This document shows, one piece after another, positions 9,144-18,287 of a DNA stretch of 64,000 bases (position 1 is its first letter; every line of letters begins with the position of its first letter). Under the pieces are notes generated by a model. The model was given only the letters and a program-made list of their open reading frames with translations, ran no database searches and was not told the DNA's origin. Source of the DNA: Azospirillum agricola (GTDB taxonomy: Bacteria; Pseudomonadota; Alphaproteobacteria; Azospirillales; Azospirillaceae); contig NZ_JAGINM010000007.1 of the NCBI RefSeq assembly GCF_017876095.1, positions 124,001 through 188,000 on the forward strand, written 5' to 3'. The translations under genes were made by a program, and so were the position numbers.

Positions 9144-9314
9144 CGTGCCCCGGTTGCGGGCGGGATCTCGCAAACGGGGCGCCGGGCAAACGGGACCGGA
9201 CAGTGCGTTCAGAACAAGCTAGGGCGCGTTTGGTTCACGGCGAGGCGCACGTCATCCCCTTCCGCGCAGTGGCAACCTCGACGCAAGGCCAGCGACACCG
9301 TTCAACGACACAGG

Positions 9315-11525
9315 TCAGCGTCGTCTTGGCCCGAAGCGCTTGCGCGGTGCGCCCCGGAAACCGGCGGCGGGCGGCGGTTCGCGCCGCCGCGCGCGCGACG
9401 CCAGCCTTTCCGACAGGCGCTGGCCGATGGAGTCGCGGGTGGAGCGCACGCGGTCGCGGTCGGGCAGGTTGCGGGGAAACTTGCGCGCCGCCCAGAAATA
9501 GAGGTCGCAGGCGCGCGACAGCCCTTCCAGCGCGTCGGCCTCCAGCCCGTCGAGCCGAGGCGGGATCAGCCGGCCGAGTGGCAGGGCCTCTCCCGATTCG
9601 ATGGCGTCGAGGATGGCGGCGAAGGTGGCGGCGTCGGCGGAATCCTCCAGGTCGGCCGGGGCGAGCAGCAGGTCGAGCCGGTCGGCCAGTTGCAGCCGCC
9701 GGGCGTCGAGCAGCAGCGCCGCCCGGCGCAGGCCCGACAGGTCGGACAGCCGGAAGGGCGATCCGCTCACCGCCGCGTCGGCGAAGCAATCGACCAGCAG
9801 CCGGGTTTCCCCGGTGCCGATGTGGGCGGCGAGCCGGGCCAGCATGGCGCGGGTCGGGCGGACGGCGAGCGGGGCGTCGGGGCGCAGCCGGTTGTCCGGG
9901 CGCTCCAGCAGCTGGCGGAGCTGTCCCGGCGTGCCGCGCGCGACGACGCCGTAGAAGCCCTCCTCGAACTGGCCGAAGCGGCCGGCGCGGCCGGCGATCT
10001 GCTTGACCTCGGTGGCGGTCAGCGGACGGACGGCGGTGCCGTCGAACTTCTCCAGCGCGGTGAACAGCACCCGCCGGCAGGGCAGGTTCAGCCCCATGCC
10101 GATGGCGTCGGTCGCCACCACCACGTCGGCATCGCCCGACAGGAAGCGGGCGGCCTCGCGCCGGCGGACGGCGGGGGCGAGCGCGCCGTAGACCGTCGCC
10201 ACCGTCAGGCCGCGCGCCAGCAGCGTGTCGCGCACGGAATGGACCTCGCGCCGGGAGAAGGCGATCAGCGCGTCGCCCGGCTCGATGTCCGGCCAGTCCA
10301 GACGCTGCTCCAGCGCGGTCAGCGGGGTCTTGCGGTCGAGTTCGACCACCTCCAGCGGTTCGGCCAGATAGGCGGCGGCGCGCTCGACCAGCGGACGCAC
10401 CTCGGGCGCGCCCAGGATGTAGACGGTGTCGGCCGGCACCCCCATCAAGGCGGCGGTCCAGGCCCAGCCGCGGTCGGGGTCGGCCAGCATCTGGATCTCG
10501 TCGATCACCGCGACCTCGACCGGGCGGTCGGGATCCATCACCTCGATGGTCGAGGCGGTGTGGCGGGCGCCGGGTGTGCGGATCTCCTCCTCGCCGGTGA
10601 CCAGCGTGGTCGGCGTGCCCTCGGCGTTCAGGCGCTCCATCACCTCCAGCGCCAGCAGGCGCAGCGGGGCGAGGTAGACACCGTCGCGGGCGGCCTTCAG
10701 CGCGGCGATGGCGCGGTGCGTCTTGCCGGAGTTGGTCGGGCCGATGACCAGCACCAGCTTGCGGTTCAAACCGCGCGCCACCGGGAACAGCCGTTCGAAA
10801 TGGGCGAAGTCGAAATGGCGGTCGACATAGGCGCGGCCGCGCGATTCCGCCCGCTCGCGGCGCCACAGATCGTGCTCGCGCTGCCAGCGGTCGAGCAGGT
10901 CGTCGGCATCGAAGCGGTTGCGGGCGGCGCGGCTCAGCCGGTCGCCGAAGGCGGCGAAGGTCCAGGCGTCGGGCGGCTCGCCGATCTCCTCGGCGTAGGC
11001 GCGTAGCGCGGCGGCGACGCGCGACAGGGAATCGTCCAGCGCGCCGGCCAGGGCGGGGTCGTGCTCCAGCCGGCTGGCGAGGGTGCCGTCGTCGAGGTCG
11101 GCCAGTTCCAGCGCATCGAGGCTGCGGCTGGCCTGGAGGCGGACGGGCAGGGGCAGGCCGGGCCAGCGCAGCTCGTCGGTGCGGACGGCGCGCACGCGGG
11201 TGCGGTCCTCGGCCGACAGCAGGGCGGTGCGGCTGTCGGCCAGCGCGCGGCGTCCCTGGGCCAGCAGGGCGTCGCGTCGCCGCGCCCGGTCGATGCGGCC
11301 CTGGATCTCCAGCAGGATCGCCGGGCGCCGGTCGGCCGGCACCAGCAGGTCGCGCTTGCCCTTGGGCAGCGGCAGGCCGAGCGGGACGAGCCCGCGCCCT
11401 TCGGCGTCGATCATCCGCGCCAGACCGGCGGCGGCCAGCGTCGTCACCTCCGGATGCGAGGAGGCCAGATCATGCACCAGATGCGGGTCGGCGGCGGGGA
11501 CATCGTCCATGGTCGGATCGGTCAT
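9315..11525 (-). CDS. SUV3-like DExH RNA helicase
   Basis: This 736-residue protein resembles mitochondrial SUV3, an ATP-dependent helicase working in RNA turnover. It has motif I GPTNSGKTH (near residue 265), which is diagnostic for SUV3, motif II DEIQM, and motif VI QIAGRAGRFG. An N-terminal extension of about 250 residues precedes the core. The C-terminus is a basic tail rich in Arg and Pro (RRREPPPAAGFRGAPRKRFG), suited to RNA binding. Its ATG overlaps the stop of the upstream methyltransferase gene as ATGA (11522-11525), so the two proteins are probably translated together. Confidence 0.92.
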   Translation of the reverse strand: MTDPTMDDVPAADPHLVHDLASSHPEVTTLAAAGLARMIDAEGRGLVPLGLPLPKGKRDLLVPADRRPAILLEIQGRIDRARRRDALLAQGRRALADSRTALLSAEDRTRVRAVRTDELRWPGLPLPVRLQASRSLDALELADLDDGTLASRLEHDPALAGALDDSLSRVAAALRAYAEEIGEPPDAWTFAAFGDRLSRAARNRFDADDLLDRWQREHDLWRRERAESRGRAYVDRHFDFAHFERLFPVARGLNRKLVLVIGPTNSGKTHRAIAALKAARDGVYLAPLRLLALEVMERLNAEGTPTTLVTGEEEIRTPGARHTASTIEVMDPDRPVEVAVIDEIQMLADPDRGWAWTAALMGVPADTVYILGAPEVRPLVERAAAYLAEPLEVVELDRKTPLTALEQRLDWPDIEPGDALIAFSRREVHSVRDTLLARGLTVATVYGALAPAVRRREAARFLSGDADVVVATDAIGMGLNLPCRRVLFTALEKFDGTAVRPLTATEVKQIAGRAGRFGQFEEGFYGVVARGTPGQLRQLLERPDNRLRPDAPLAVRPTRAMLARLAAHIGTGETRLLVDCFADAAVSGSPFRLSDLSGLRRAALLLDARRLQLADRLDLLLAPADLEDSADAATFAAILDAIESGEALPLGRLIPPRLDGLEADALEGLSRACDLYFWAARKFPRNLPDRDRVRSTRDSIGQRLSERLASRARRREPPPAAGFRGAPRKRFGPRRR

Positions 11526-12361
11526 CGGCTGTGGTCCGGTTCGGCGATGGGGCCGCTGATGGGGTTGGCGGCGAAATGGTGCAGGACGATGCCGCTGGTC
11601 GTCGCGACGTTCAGCGAATCGAAGCTTCCCGCCATCGGGATGCGCACCGTGCGGGCGCGGGCGAGCAGGGCGGCGGGTAGCCCCGGCCCCTCGGAGCCGA
11701 ACAGCAGGGCGGCGCGCGGCGGCGGCGGCAGGGCGGCCAGCGTCTCGGCGCCGGCGGGACTGAGCGCCACCGCCTCGAACCCGGCGGCGTCGAGCAGGGC
11801 CAGCGGATCCTCGCCCGGCGCCAGCCGCGCGGTCGGAACCAGCAGGGTGGCGCCGACCGAGACCCGGATCGCCTTGCGGTAGAACGGGTCGCAGCAGCCG
11901 GAATCGAGGATCACCCCGTCCGCCCCGAAGGCGGCGGCGTTGCGGAAGATGCCGCCGAGATTGTCGTGGTTGCCGATGCCGAACAGCAGGACGACCCGCG
12001 CCCGCTTCCCCGTCGCGGCCAGCAGATCGGCGGCGGCCGGCAGCGGCGCCTTCTCGCCGAGCGCCAGGATGCCCCGGTGCAGCGGGAAGCCGGCGATGCG
12101 GTCCAGCACCGCTTGCGTCGCGGTGTAGACCGGCGTGCCCTCGGGCAGCTTGGCGATCAGCGGGGCCAGCGCCTCGACCCGCTTGTCGGCGATCAGCAGC
12201 GACAGCGCGCGGTGGTGCCGCGCCTCGACGAGGCTGCGGACGACGACGGCGCCCTCGGCGATGAACTGCCCGTCGCGCCCGACCAGATCGCGTTCGCGCA
12301 CGTCCCGGTAGGCGGCGATGCGGGGATCGTCCGGATCCTCGATGGGTATGATCGTCGGCAC
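11522..12361 (-). CDS. SpoU/TrmH-family RNA 2'-O-ribose methyltransferase
   Basis: This 279-residue SPOUT enzyme methylates rRNA or tRNA ribose from S-adenosylmethionine. All three SpoU motifs are present: NHDNLGGIFRNAAAFG, LFGSEGPGLP, and IPMAGSFDSLNVATTSGI, which forms the trefoil knot. An N-terminal substrate-binding domain covers about residues 1-105. GTG 12361 gives the normal family length; the frame continues upstream but without homology. It is translationally coupled to the SUV3-like helicase, which suggests shared work in RNA metabolism. The target nucleotide cannot be told. Confidence 0.92.
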   Translation of the reverse strand: MPTIIPIEDPDDPRIAAYRDVRERDLVGRDGQFIAEGAVVVRSLVEARHHRALSLLIADKRVEALAPLIAKLPEGTPVYTATQAVLDRIAGFPLHRGILALGEKAPLPAAADLLAATGKRARVVLLFGIGNHDNLGGIFRNAAAFGADGVILDSGCCDPFYRKAIRVSVGATLLVPTARLAPGEDPLALLDAAGFEAVALSPAGAETLAALPPPPRAALLFGSEGPGLPAALLARARTVRIPMAGSFDSLNVATTSGIVLHHFAANPISGPIAEPDHSR

Positions 12362-12542
12362 AGGTCGTCCAGTCGCGGCGTTGCGGAAAGGCCCATGCTT
12401 AGAGGATTCCGCCGGGGCTTTCCATGTTGCGGCCCTTTGCCGCCCATATCCGCCTCGGCCTTGGCCGAAAGGCGGGGCACCCTTGTCGTCGCCGTGGCGG
12501 GCTCTCATGTTGCAATGCAGCATCATCGTGGGGATCCGCATC

Positions 12543-13622
12543 ATGGCGAAACTTGCGAAGCTCTGGGGCGCCCTGCGGCGCCGGCCGGGCGGCGCCGGGG
12601 CGACCGTTCCGGCTCTGCCGCACCCGACCCGTCCGCCTGCCCGCCCTTCCGTGACGGGGCCGACGAAGCGTCTGGCGCTCGCCCTCCAGGGCGGCGGGGC
12701 GCACGGCGCCTTCACCTGGGGCGTGCTCGACCGCCTGCTGGAGGAGGACATCGAGATCGCCGGCGTCAGCGGAGCCAGCGCCGGGGCGATGAACGCCGCC
12801 GTGCTGGTCCAGGGCTGGGCGCGCGGCGGCCGGGAGGGGGCACGGGCGGAACTCGACCGCTTCTGGGAGCGGATCAGCGCCGCCGGACGGCTCGGCCCGA
12901 TCCAGCCGGGGTTGAGCGCCTGGATGTTCGGCCGCTGGAACGTCGACCACACGCCGGGCACGCATCTGCTCGACTGGGCGCGCCGTTGGATCACGCCCTA
13001 CCAGCTCCAGTCGGCCGACTTCCATCCCCTGCGTGCGTTGCTGGGCGAACTGATCGAGCCGGACCTGATCCGCTCGGCCGGGCTGCGGCTGTTCGTCAGC
13101 GCCACCAACGTGCGCAGCGGAGGACTGGCCCTGTTCGACGAGACGCAGGTCGGCGTCGACCATCTGCTGGCCTCGGCCTGCCTGCCGCACCTGTTCCGCG
13201 CGGTGCGCATCGACGGGCAGGATTACTGGGACGGCGGCTACATCGCCAACCCGGCGGTGTTCCCGCTGATTCGGGCCTGCCCCGGCGTGGACGTCGCGCT
13301 GGTGACGATCAACCCGCTGACCGTCCCCGACACGCCGGAGGACGCCGCCGGGATCGCGGCCCGCCTCAGCCAGATCACCTTCAACGCGCCGCTGGTGCGC
13401 GAGCTGCGGGCGCTGGCGGCCTATGGGGTCGAGTCCAACCTGCATCTGATCGACGCCGACGCGGAGCTGCGCGATCTCGGCGTCTATTCGAAGATGATGA
13501 CCGACTGGGCCTTCCTGTCATGGCTGCGCGAGGCCGGGCGCCGGGCCGGCGACCGCTGGCTGGAGAGGAATTTTGACGCCGTGGGCGTGGAATCGACGCT
13601 GCGCTCGCCGGCCTTCGTATGA
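12543..13622 (+). CDS. Patatin-like phospholipase
   Basis: This 359-residue protein has the patatin fold with a Ser-Asp dyad. The oxyanion loop is QGGGAHGAF (about 49-57), the nucleophile lies in GASAG (Ser79), and the catalytic Asp230 lies in WDGGY. No signal peptide or membrane segment is seen; the first 40 residues are basic and Pro-rich. ATG 12543 has GGGGA 8 bases upstream. Such proteins hydrolyse membrane or storage lipids. The substrate is unknown. The gene is divergent from the methyltransferase and lies just before the AT-rich patch. Confidence 0.9.
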   Translation: MAKLAKLWGALRRRPGGAGATVPALPHPTRPPARPSVTGPTKRLALALQGGGAHGAFTWGVLDRLLEEDIEIAGVSGASAGAMNAAVLVQGWARGGREGARAELDRFWERISAAGRLGPIQPGLSAWMFGRWNVDHTPGTHLLDWARRWITPYQLQSADFHPLRALLGELIEPDLIRSAGLRLFVSATNVRSGGLALFDETQVGVDHLLASACLPHLFRAVRIDGQDYWDGGYIANPAVFPLIRACPGVDVALVTINPLTVPDTPEDAAGIAARLSQITFNAPLVRELRALAAYGVESNLHLIDADAELRDLGVYSKMMTDWAFLSWLREAGRRAGDRWLERNFDAVGVESTLRSPAFV

Positions 13623-13916
13623 GGTTGCCTTCGGTTGCTTTGGGGCACCGATGGAAATACAGGAGCCTTTATGATTGTTCTTAACATTCACGTGAAATCG
13701 AGTTGGCGCACGTAGCGCTCTACGACGCTCATCGGCCGTTTGAAAAATAACCTGACACGGCAGGTCATATCCATATTGGAGCATTGATTGTTTCATTGAC
13801 AATTTATTCGTATTTTTTGCACAATTTTGGATGATCTGCTCTCCTTGATGACCAGGAGTGAGCGTCAATCACAGCTATCAGTGTTAAGCATAATGAAATA
13901 ATGTCGGAGAAGGCGA
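13623..13916. other. AT-rich spacer before the orphan gene
   Basis: Base composition falls sharply here from the GC-rich patatin gene. A frame antisense to this stretch and to the end of the patatin gene shows no motif and was not accepted. A clear ribosome-binding site (GGAG at about 13906) ends the region. It probably holds the promoter of the following gene. Confidence 0.5.
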
Positions 13917-14939
13917 ATGGAAAGGGAGTCTTTGGAGAAGGGCGATACTCAATCCTCAATCGGTGAAATCACCAGAAACAAAGAAGATGAAACAAAAATA
14001 ATTTCAGATTTAAAGAAAAGAATACTACATCATAAAAAATCATCCACATTACATATGATTGCGACCATATTTTCTATATTTGTTTGTCTTAGTATATTTG
14101 TTGGTGCAGATAAAATAAATAATAAAATTTTAGATTATATTTTTATGACGGATGCGGAAATCAAGGCCAACGAAAAACTCAAAGAGGCAGAAGCCCGGAT
14201 ATATGAATCTTTGGCTGTTCTTGGAATTGAATTGGCAGCTATAATAAGGAATTTGCCAGATGACCTAAAGCCGGCAATTCAAAAATTGATAGATAGGATC
14301 AATAGATTTGATGACGGGAAAAAGCACTCTCCAACAAATTTTGACTTTCATCCTAATGCAAGAATGATAAGCCCTGCATCGTCTCAAATTAAAAGAAACT
14401 TGCCAGTTGAAAATTATATAAATGTGCAATCTTACACACAAAATCAAAATGAAATAGATAAAACAATTGCAGCAAAAAAAGAAACTTTGGCTATTCTCGA
14501 TACTATAATCGGTAAAATGAAACAAAATACTCCGGATGTTGTTATAGAAACATCTAAAATAGATTATGATGCAAGGATAAGGGTGGCGGAAATCGAATCA
14601 GAATCAAAAGAAAAAATTGCTGAATTGGAAGAAGCAAAAATTCATACAGTTGAATCAGAAAATTCTTCAAGAATTGAGATGATATCAAATACGGTAACTT
14701 CGGGTATAACAAGAATTGGATCTCTATTTATTCTTGTGTGGGTGGTAAGAATATTCAATGCAAACCGCCAAAGACAGAATTCTCTCGCAGAATTTTATCA
14801 AGCGGTTCTGGATTATAAAAATTTCAGGCATGCCGATCCATCTCTGAAACTGGCGGATTTGCTGCCTCCACGTCCTCGGTTTCGCGAACCGGGGGACGAT
14901 ATGTTAATCCTGGCAACCGAGATCGCTAAAGGCCGTTAG
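13917..14939 (+). CDS. AT-rich orphan: two-TM coiled-coil membrane protein
   Basis: This 340-residue protein is not recognised. Residues 1-40 are charged, and 44-64 form a membrane segment (HMIATIFSIFVCLSIFVGA). Residues 80-250 are Lys/Glu/Ile/Asn-rich with coiled-coil stretches (around 185-250, rich in E, K, I). A second membrane segment follows at about 262-280 (ITRIGSLFILVWVVRIF), then a cytoplasmic tail ending PPRPRF. Codon use is strongly A/T-ending, unlike every neighbour, and the gene has a good ribosome-binding site. This suggests recent transfer. Only the last 60 residues look closer to host composition. Possible roles are an envelope stress, phage-defence or toxin-related membrane protein, but nothing in the sequence decides this. 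Confidence 0.75.
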   Translation: MERESLEKGDTQSSIGEITRNKEDETKIISDLKKRILHHKKSSTLHMIATIFSIFVCLSIFVGADKINNKILDYIFMTDAEIKANEKLKEAEARIYESLAVLGIELAAIIRNLPDDLKPAIQKLIDRINRFDDGKKHSPTNFDFHPNARMISPASSQIKRNLPVENYINVQSYTQNQNEIDKTIAAKKETLAILDTIIGKMKQNTPDVVIETSKIDYDARIRVAEIESESKEKIAELEEAKIHTVESENSSRIEMISNTVTSGITRIGSLFILVWVVRIFNANRQRQNSLAEFYQAVLDYKNFRHADPSLKLADLLPPRPRFREPGDDMLILATEIAKGR

Positions 14940-15001
14940 AGGAAAACAGTGCTTTTAGGGAAATGAGAAAATCCAGTCGAAATACTGTTTGAATGAGGCG
15001 G

Positions 15002-15057
15002 CCAAGCGAGCGGCCCGATCCCAGAGCGGCAACCCGTCTCGATCGGGTTTGGCTTGG
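15002..15057. terminator. Stem-loop between the orphan gene and the RND operon
   Basis: Nested inverted repeats pair CCAAGC (15002-15007) with GCTTGG (15052-15057) and CCCGATC (15014-15020) with GATCGGG (15041-15047). An alternative stem pairs AACCCG with CGGGTT (15031-15049). It lies between two convergent genes. No long T-run follows, so a bidirectional terminator is only a guess. Confidence 0.35.
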
Positions 15058-15155
15058 TCGTATGCGTGTTGCCGCGCTTGCGGCTGCGGATGCCCGGATC
15101 GAGTTCCGGACATGGCGACGATTGGAAAAGGCAAGCCACCCGGACAGCGGGTGAG

Positions 15156-18100
15156 TCACTCCGCCGGCCGGACGCGCGCGTCCGGGTCCTGGTGGGCGAA
15201 ACGGCGCTTGAGGCGGCGCGACAGCCCGTCGAGGTAGCTGAGGATCACCGGCACCACCAGCAGCGTCAGGATGGTCGAGGAGATCAGCCCGCCGATCACC
15301 GCGTGCGCCATCGGCGCCCGTTGCTGCGCGCCTTCGCCGATGCCGAGCGCCAGCGGGATCATGCCGAAGATCATCGCCATGGTGGTCATGACGATGGGGC
15401 GCAGGCGGATGATTCCGGCCTCGACGAGGGCGGTCCGCAGGTCGGCCCCCCTGGCGCGGGCCTGGTTGGCGAAATCGACCAGCAGGATGGCATTCTTGGT
15501 CACCAGCCCCATCAGCATGATGAAGCCGATGGCGCTGAAGATGTTCAGCGTCGATCCGGCCACCAGCAGCCCGAGGAACACGCCGACCAGCGCCAGCGGC
15601 AGCGACGCCATGATCGCCAGCGGTTGCAGGAAGCTGCCGAACTGCGAGGCGAGGATCAGGTAGATCAGGATCACCGCCAGCGCGAGCGCCTGCGCCGCGT
15701 AGCCGCTGGTCTCGGCGATGTCCTTGGTCGAGCCGCCGAAGACGATGCGGTAGCCGGGCGGCAGTTCGATTCCGGCGATGGCCGCCTGCAACTCCCCGCC
15801 GGCGTCGCCCGCCGCGCGGCCCTGGACGTTGGCCGACACGTTCACCTCGCGCTGAAGGTCGCGGCGGTTGATCTGCGAGGCGCCGAGCGTGGTGGAGACG
15901 CTGCTCACCTGCGACAGCGGGACCATGCGCGGCGTGCCGTTGGCGTCGGCCGACCCCGCCAGATAAATCCGGTCGAGGTCGGCGCGGCCAACGCGGTCGC
16001 CCTCCGGCAGGCGGACCAGCACGTCGTAGCTCTCGCCGTCGGGCGCTTTCCAGCTCGACACCTTGTCGCCGGCGAAGAGCGGGCGCAGCGTGCTGGCCAC
16101 CTTGGCGGTGCCGATGCCGAGGTCGCTCGCCAGATCGCGGTCGAGCCGGACCGACAGGGTGGGCTTGGCGGCCTTCAGGCTGCTGTCGACGTCGACGAAG
16201 CCGCGGATGCCGGCCATGGCGTCGGCGACCCGCCGGGCGATGCGGTCGAGTTCGCCGATGTCGCGGCCCTGCACCGACACCTGGATCTGCTTCTGCACGC
16301 CGCCGACACCGGGAATGGCGATGCCGACGATCACGCCGGGGATCACCGCCATGCGGTCGCGCAGCAGCGGCGCCAGATCGTTGGGCGAGCGCTTGCGCCG
16401 GTCGATCGGCACGTAGCGGATGTAGACGCTGCCCCGGTTGCGGCCGACCGACACGCCGGTGTTCACCGTGGCGTAGGTGTAGGCGACCTCGGGGAATTCG
16501 CGGATCGCCGCCTCGACCTGCCGGACCTTGGCCGCCGTGTAGTCGAGCGAGGATCCGACCGGCGCCTCGATTTCGACGATCTGCTCGCCGAGGTCGGCGG
16601 CCGGCGCGAACTCCACCCCGATGCGCGGCACCAGCGCGAAGCTGCCGACGAAGACGACGAGCGCGCCCAGCAGGACCACCCAGCGGTGGCGCAGGCTCCA
16701 TCCCAGCGCCCGGCCGTAGCCGTGCGACAGCGCGTCGAAGCCGCGCCCGAAGGCCCGCGCGAAGCGGCCGAAGACCCCCCGCCCGTGCCGGCCGTGGGCC
16801 GCCGGGTCGTACCAGACGCTCGACAGCATCGGGTCGAGCGTGAAGGACACGAACAGCGAGATCAGCACGGCGGCCGAGACGGTGACGCCGAATTGCAGGA
16901 AGAAGCGGCCGATGATGCCGCCCATGAAGGCGACCGGCAGGAACACCGCGACGATGGTCAGCGTCGTCGCCAGCACCGCCAGCCCGATCTCCGAGGTGCC
17001 GTCGAGCGCCGCCTGCCGGTGGCCCTGGCCCTTGGCGAGGTGGCGCATGATGTTCTCGCGCACCACGATGGCGTCGTCGATCAGGATGCCGATGGCGAGC
17101 GACAGCGCCATCAGCGTCATGACGTTCAGGGTGAAGCCGAGCGCGGCCAGCACCCCGAAGGTGCCGAGCACGGCCACCGGCAGGGTCAGCGCGGTGATCA
17201 CCGTGCTGCGCCAGGAGCCCAGGAACAGCATGACGATCAGCACGGTCAGGACGCCGCCCTCGACCAGCGTCTTCTGGACGTTGTTCAGCGAGCCGGTGAT
17301 GCCGCGCGAGCTGTCGCGCACGATCTCCAGCACGACGTCGGCGGGCAGGGCGCCGCCGGCCTGCTTCAACTCGGCGATGGCGGCGTAGAGGCCGCGCGCC
17401 ACCTCCACCGTGTTGGCGCCCTGGACCTTGACGATGTCGACGGCCAGCGCCGGAGCGCCGTTGAACAGCGCCAGCGAATCCTGCTCCTCCTGCCCGTCCA
17501 CCACCTCCGCGACCTGACCGACGCGCACCGGCGCGCCGCCGCGCCGGGCGACGATGAGGTCGAGGATCTGGCGGGGATCCTTCACCCGGCCGTCGACCTG
17601 GACGACGCGCTCGCTGCCGTTGCCCGACACGGTGCCGGCCGGCATGTCCTGGTTCTCGCCGGTGACGGCGCGGATCACCTCGTCGACGCCGACGTTCAGC
17701 GCCTCCAGCTTCTCCGGCCTCAGGCGCACCTGGATCTGGCGCTTCACCCCGCCGGCGATGGTCGCCTTGCCGACGCCGCGCACGTTCTGCAACCGCTTCA
17801 GGACGATCTGGTCGGTCAGCGTCGTCAGGTCGCGCAGGGGGCGGATCTCGGACTTCACCGCCAGCGACAGGATGGGCTGGTCGTCCGGGTTGAAGCGGGT
17901 GATCTGCGGGTCCTTGACGTCCTCCTGGAAGGCGGCGCGGATCGCCGACACCTTCTCGCGCACATCCTGCAACGCCTGGACGGAGGAGGTCTTCAGGTCG
18001 AACTCGGCGATCACCACCGACTGGCTCTCGTAGGAGCGCGAGGTCAGCGTCTTGATGCCGGCGATGGTGTTGACGGCGTCCTCGACCGGGCGGGTGACGT

Positions 18101-18284
18101 CGGTCTCCACCGTCTCCGGGCTGGCTCCGGGGTACTGGGTGGAGACGACGACGACCGGGAAATCCACGTTGGGAAACTGGTCCACGCCGAGGCGGTTGTA
18201 GGAGAACAGCCCGAGCACCATCAGCGCCACCATCATCATGGTGGCGAAGACCGGGTTGTCGACGCTGATGCGGGTGATCGGCAT
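15156..18284 (-). CDS. RND efflux pump inner-membrane subunit (HAE1/AcrB family)
   Basis: This 1042-residue proton-driven exporter of hydrophobic compounds works as a trimer. It has the MPITRISVDNPVFATM start and 12 predicted membrane segments. TM4 carries the proton-relay pair in IGILIDDAIVVREN, and FGMIPLALG-type helices lie near the C-terminus. Two large periplasmic loops have PN/PC subdomains. The length is the usual one. It starts 3 bases after the stop of its membrane-fusion partner. No outer-membrane channel gene is next to it, so a channel encoded elsewhere is presumably used. No adjacent TetR or two-component regulator is seen. Confidence 0.95.
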   Translation of the reverse strand: MPITRISVDNPVFATMMMVALMVLGLFSYNRLGVDQFPNVDFPVVVVSTQYPGASPETVETDVTRPVEDAVNTIAGIKTLTSRSYESQSVVIAEFDLKTSSVQALQDVREKVSAIRAAFQEDVKDPQITRFNPDDQPILSLAVKSEIRPLRDLTTLTDQIVLKRLQNVRGVGKATIAGGVKRQIQVRLRPEKLEALNVGVDEVIRAVTGENQDMPAGTVSGNGSERVVQVDGRVKDPRQILDLIVARRGGAPVRVGQVAEVVDGQEEQDSLALFNGAPALAVDIVKVQGANTVEVARGLYAAIAELKQAGGALPADVVLEIVRDSSRGITGSLNNVQKTLVEGGVLTVLIVMLFLGSWRSTVITALTLPVAVLGTFGVLAALGFTLNVMTLMALSLAIGILIDDAIVVRENIMRHLAKGQGHRQAALDGTSEIGLAVLATTLTIVAVFLPVAFMGGIIGRFFLQFGVTVSAAVLISLFVSFTLDPMLSSVWYDPAAHGRHGRGVFGRFARAFGRGFDALSHGYGRALGWSLRHRWVVLLGALVVFVGSFALVPRIGVEFAPAADLGEQIVEIEAPVGSSLDYTAAKVRQVEAAIREFPEVAYTYATVNTGVSVGRNRGSVYIRYVPIDRRKRSPNDLAPLLRDRMAVIPGVIVGIAIPGVGGVQKQIQVSVQGRDIGELDRIARRVADAMAGIRGFVDVDSSLKAAKPTLSVRLDRDLASDLGIGTAKVASTLRPLFAGDKVSSWKAPDGESYDVLVRLPEGDRVGRADLDRIYLAGSADANGTPRMVPLSQVSSVSTTLGASQINRRDLQREVNVSANVQGRAAGDAGGELQAAIAGIELPPGYRIVFGGSTKDIAETSGYAAQALALAVILIYLILASQFGSFLQPLAIMASLPLALVGVFLGLLVAGSTLNIFSAIGFIMLMGLVTKNAILLVDFANQARARGADLRTALVEAGIIRLRPIVMTTMAMIFGMIPLALGIGEGAQQRAPMAHAVIGGLISSTILTLLVVPVILSYLDGLSRRLKRRFAHQDPDARVRPAE

Positions 18285-18287
18285 GGT

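Larger units (their letters stand above)
9013..9314. other. Intergenic region between the helicase stop and mntH
   Basis: About 300 bases without a supported gene. It holds the mntH ribosome-binding site and the two palindromes listed separately. No convincing riboswitch fold was recognised. Confidence 0.6.

Noticed and set aside
13518..13868. Minus-strand frame of 116 residues at the edge of the AT-rich island
   Set aside because: It overlaps the end of the patatin gene, has no motif and no ribosome-binding site.
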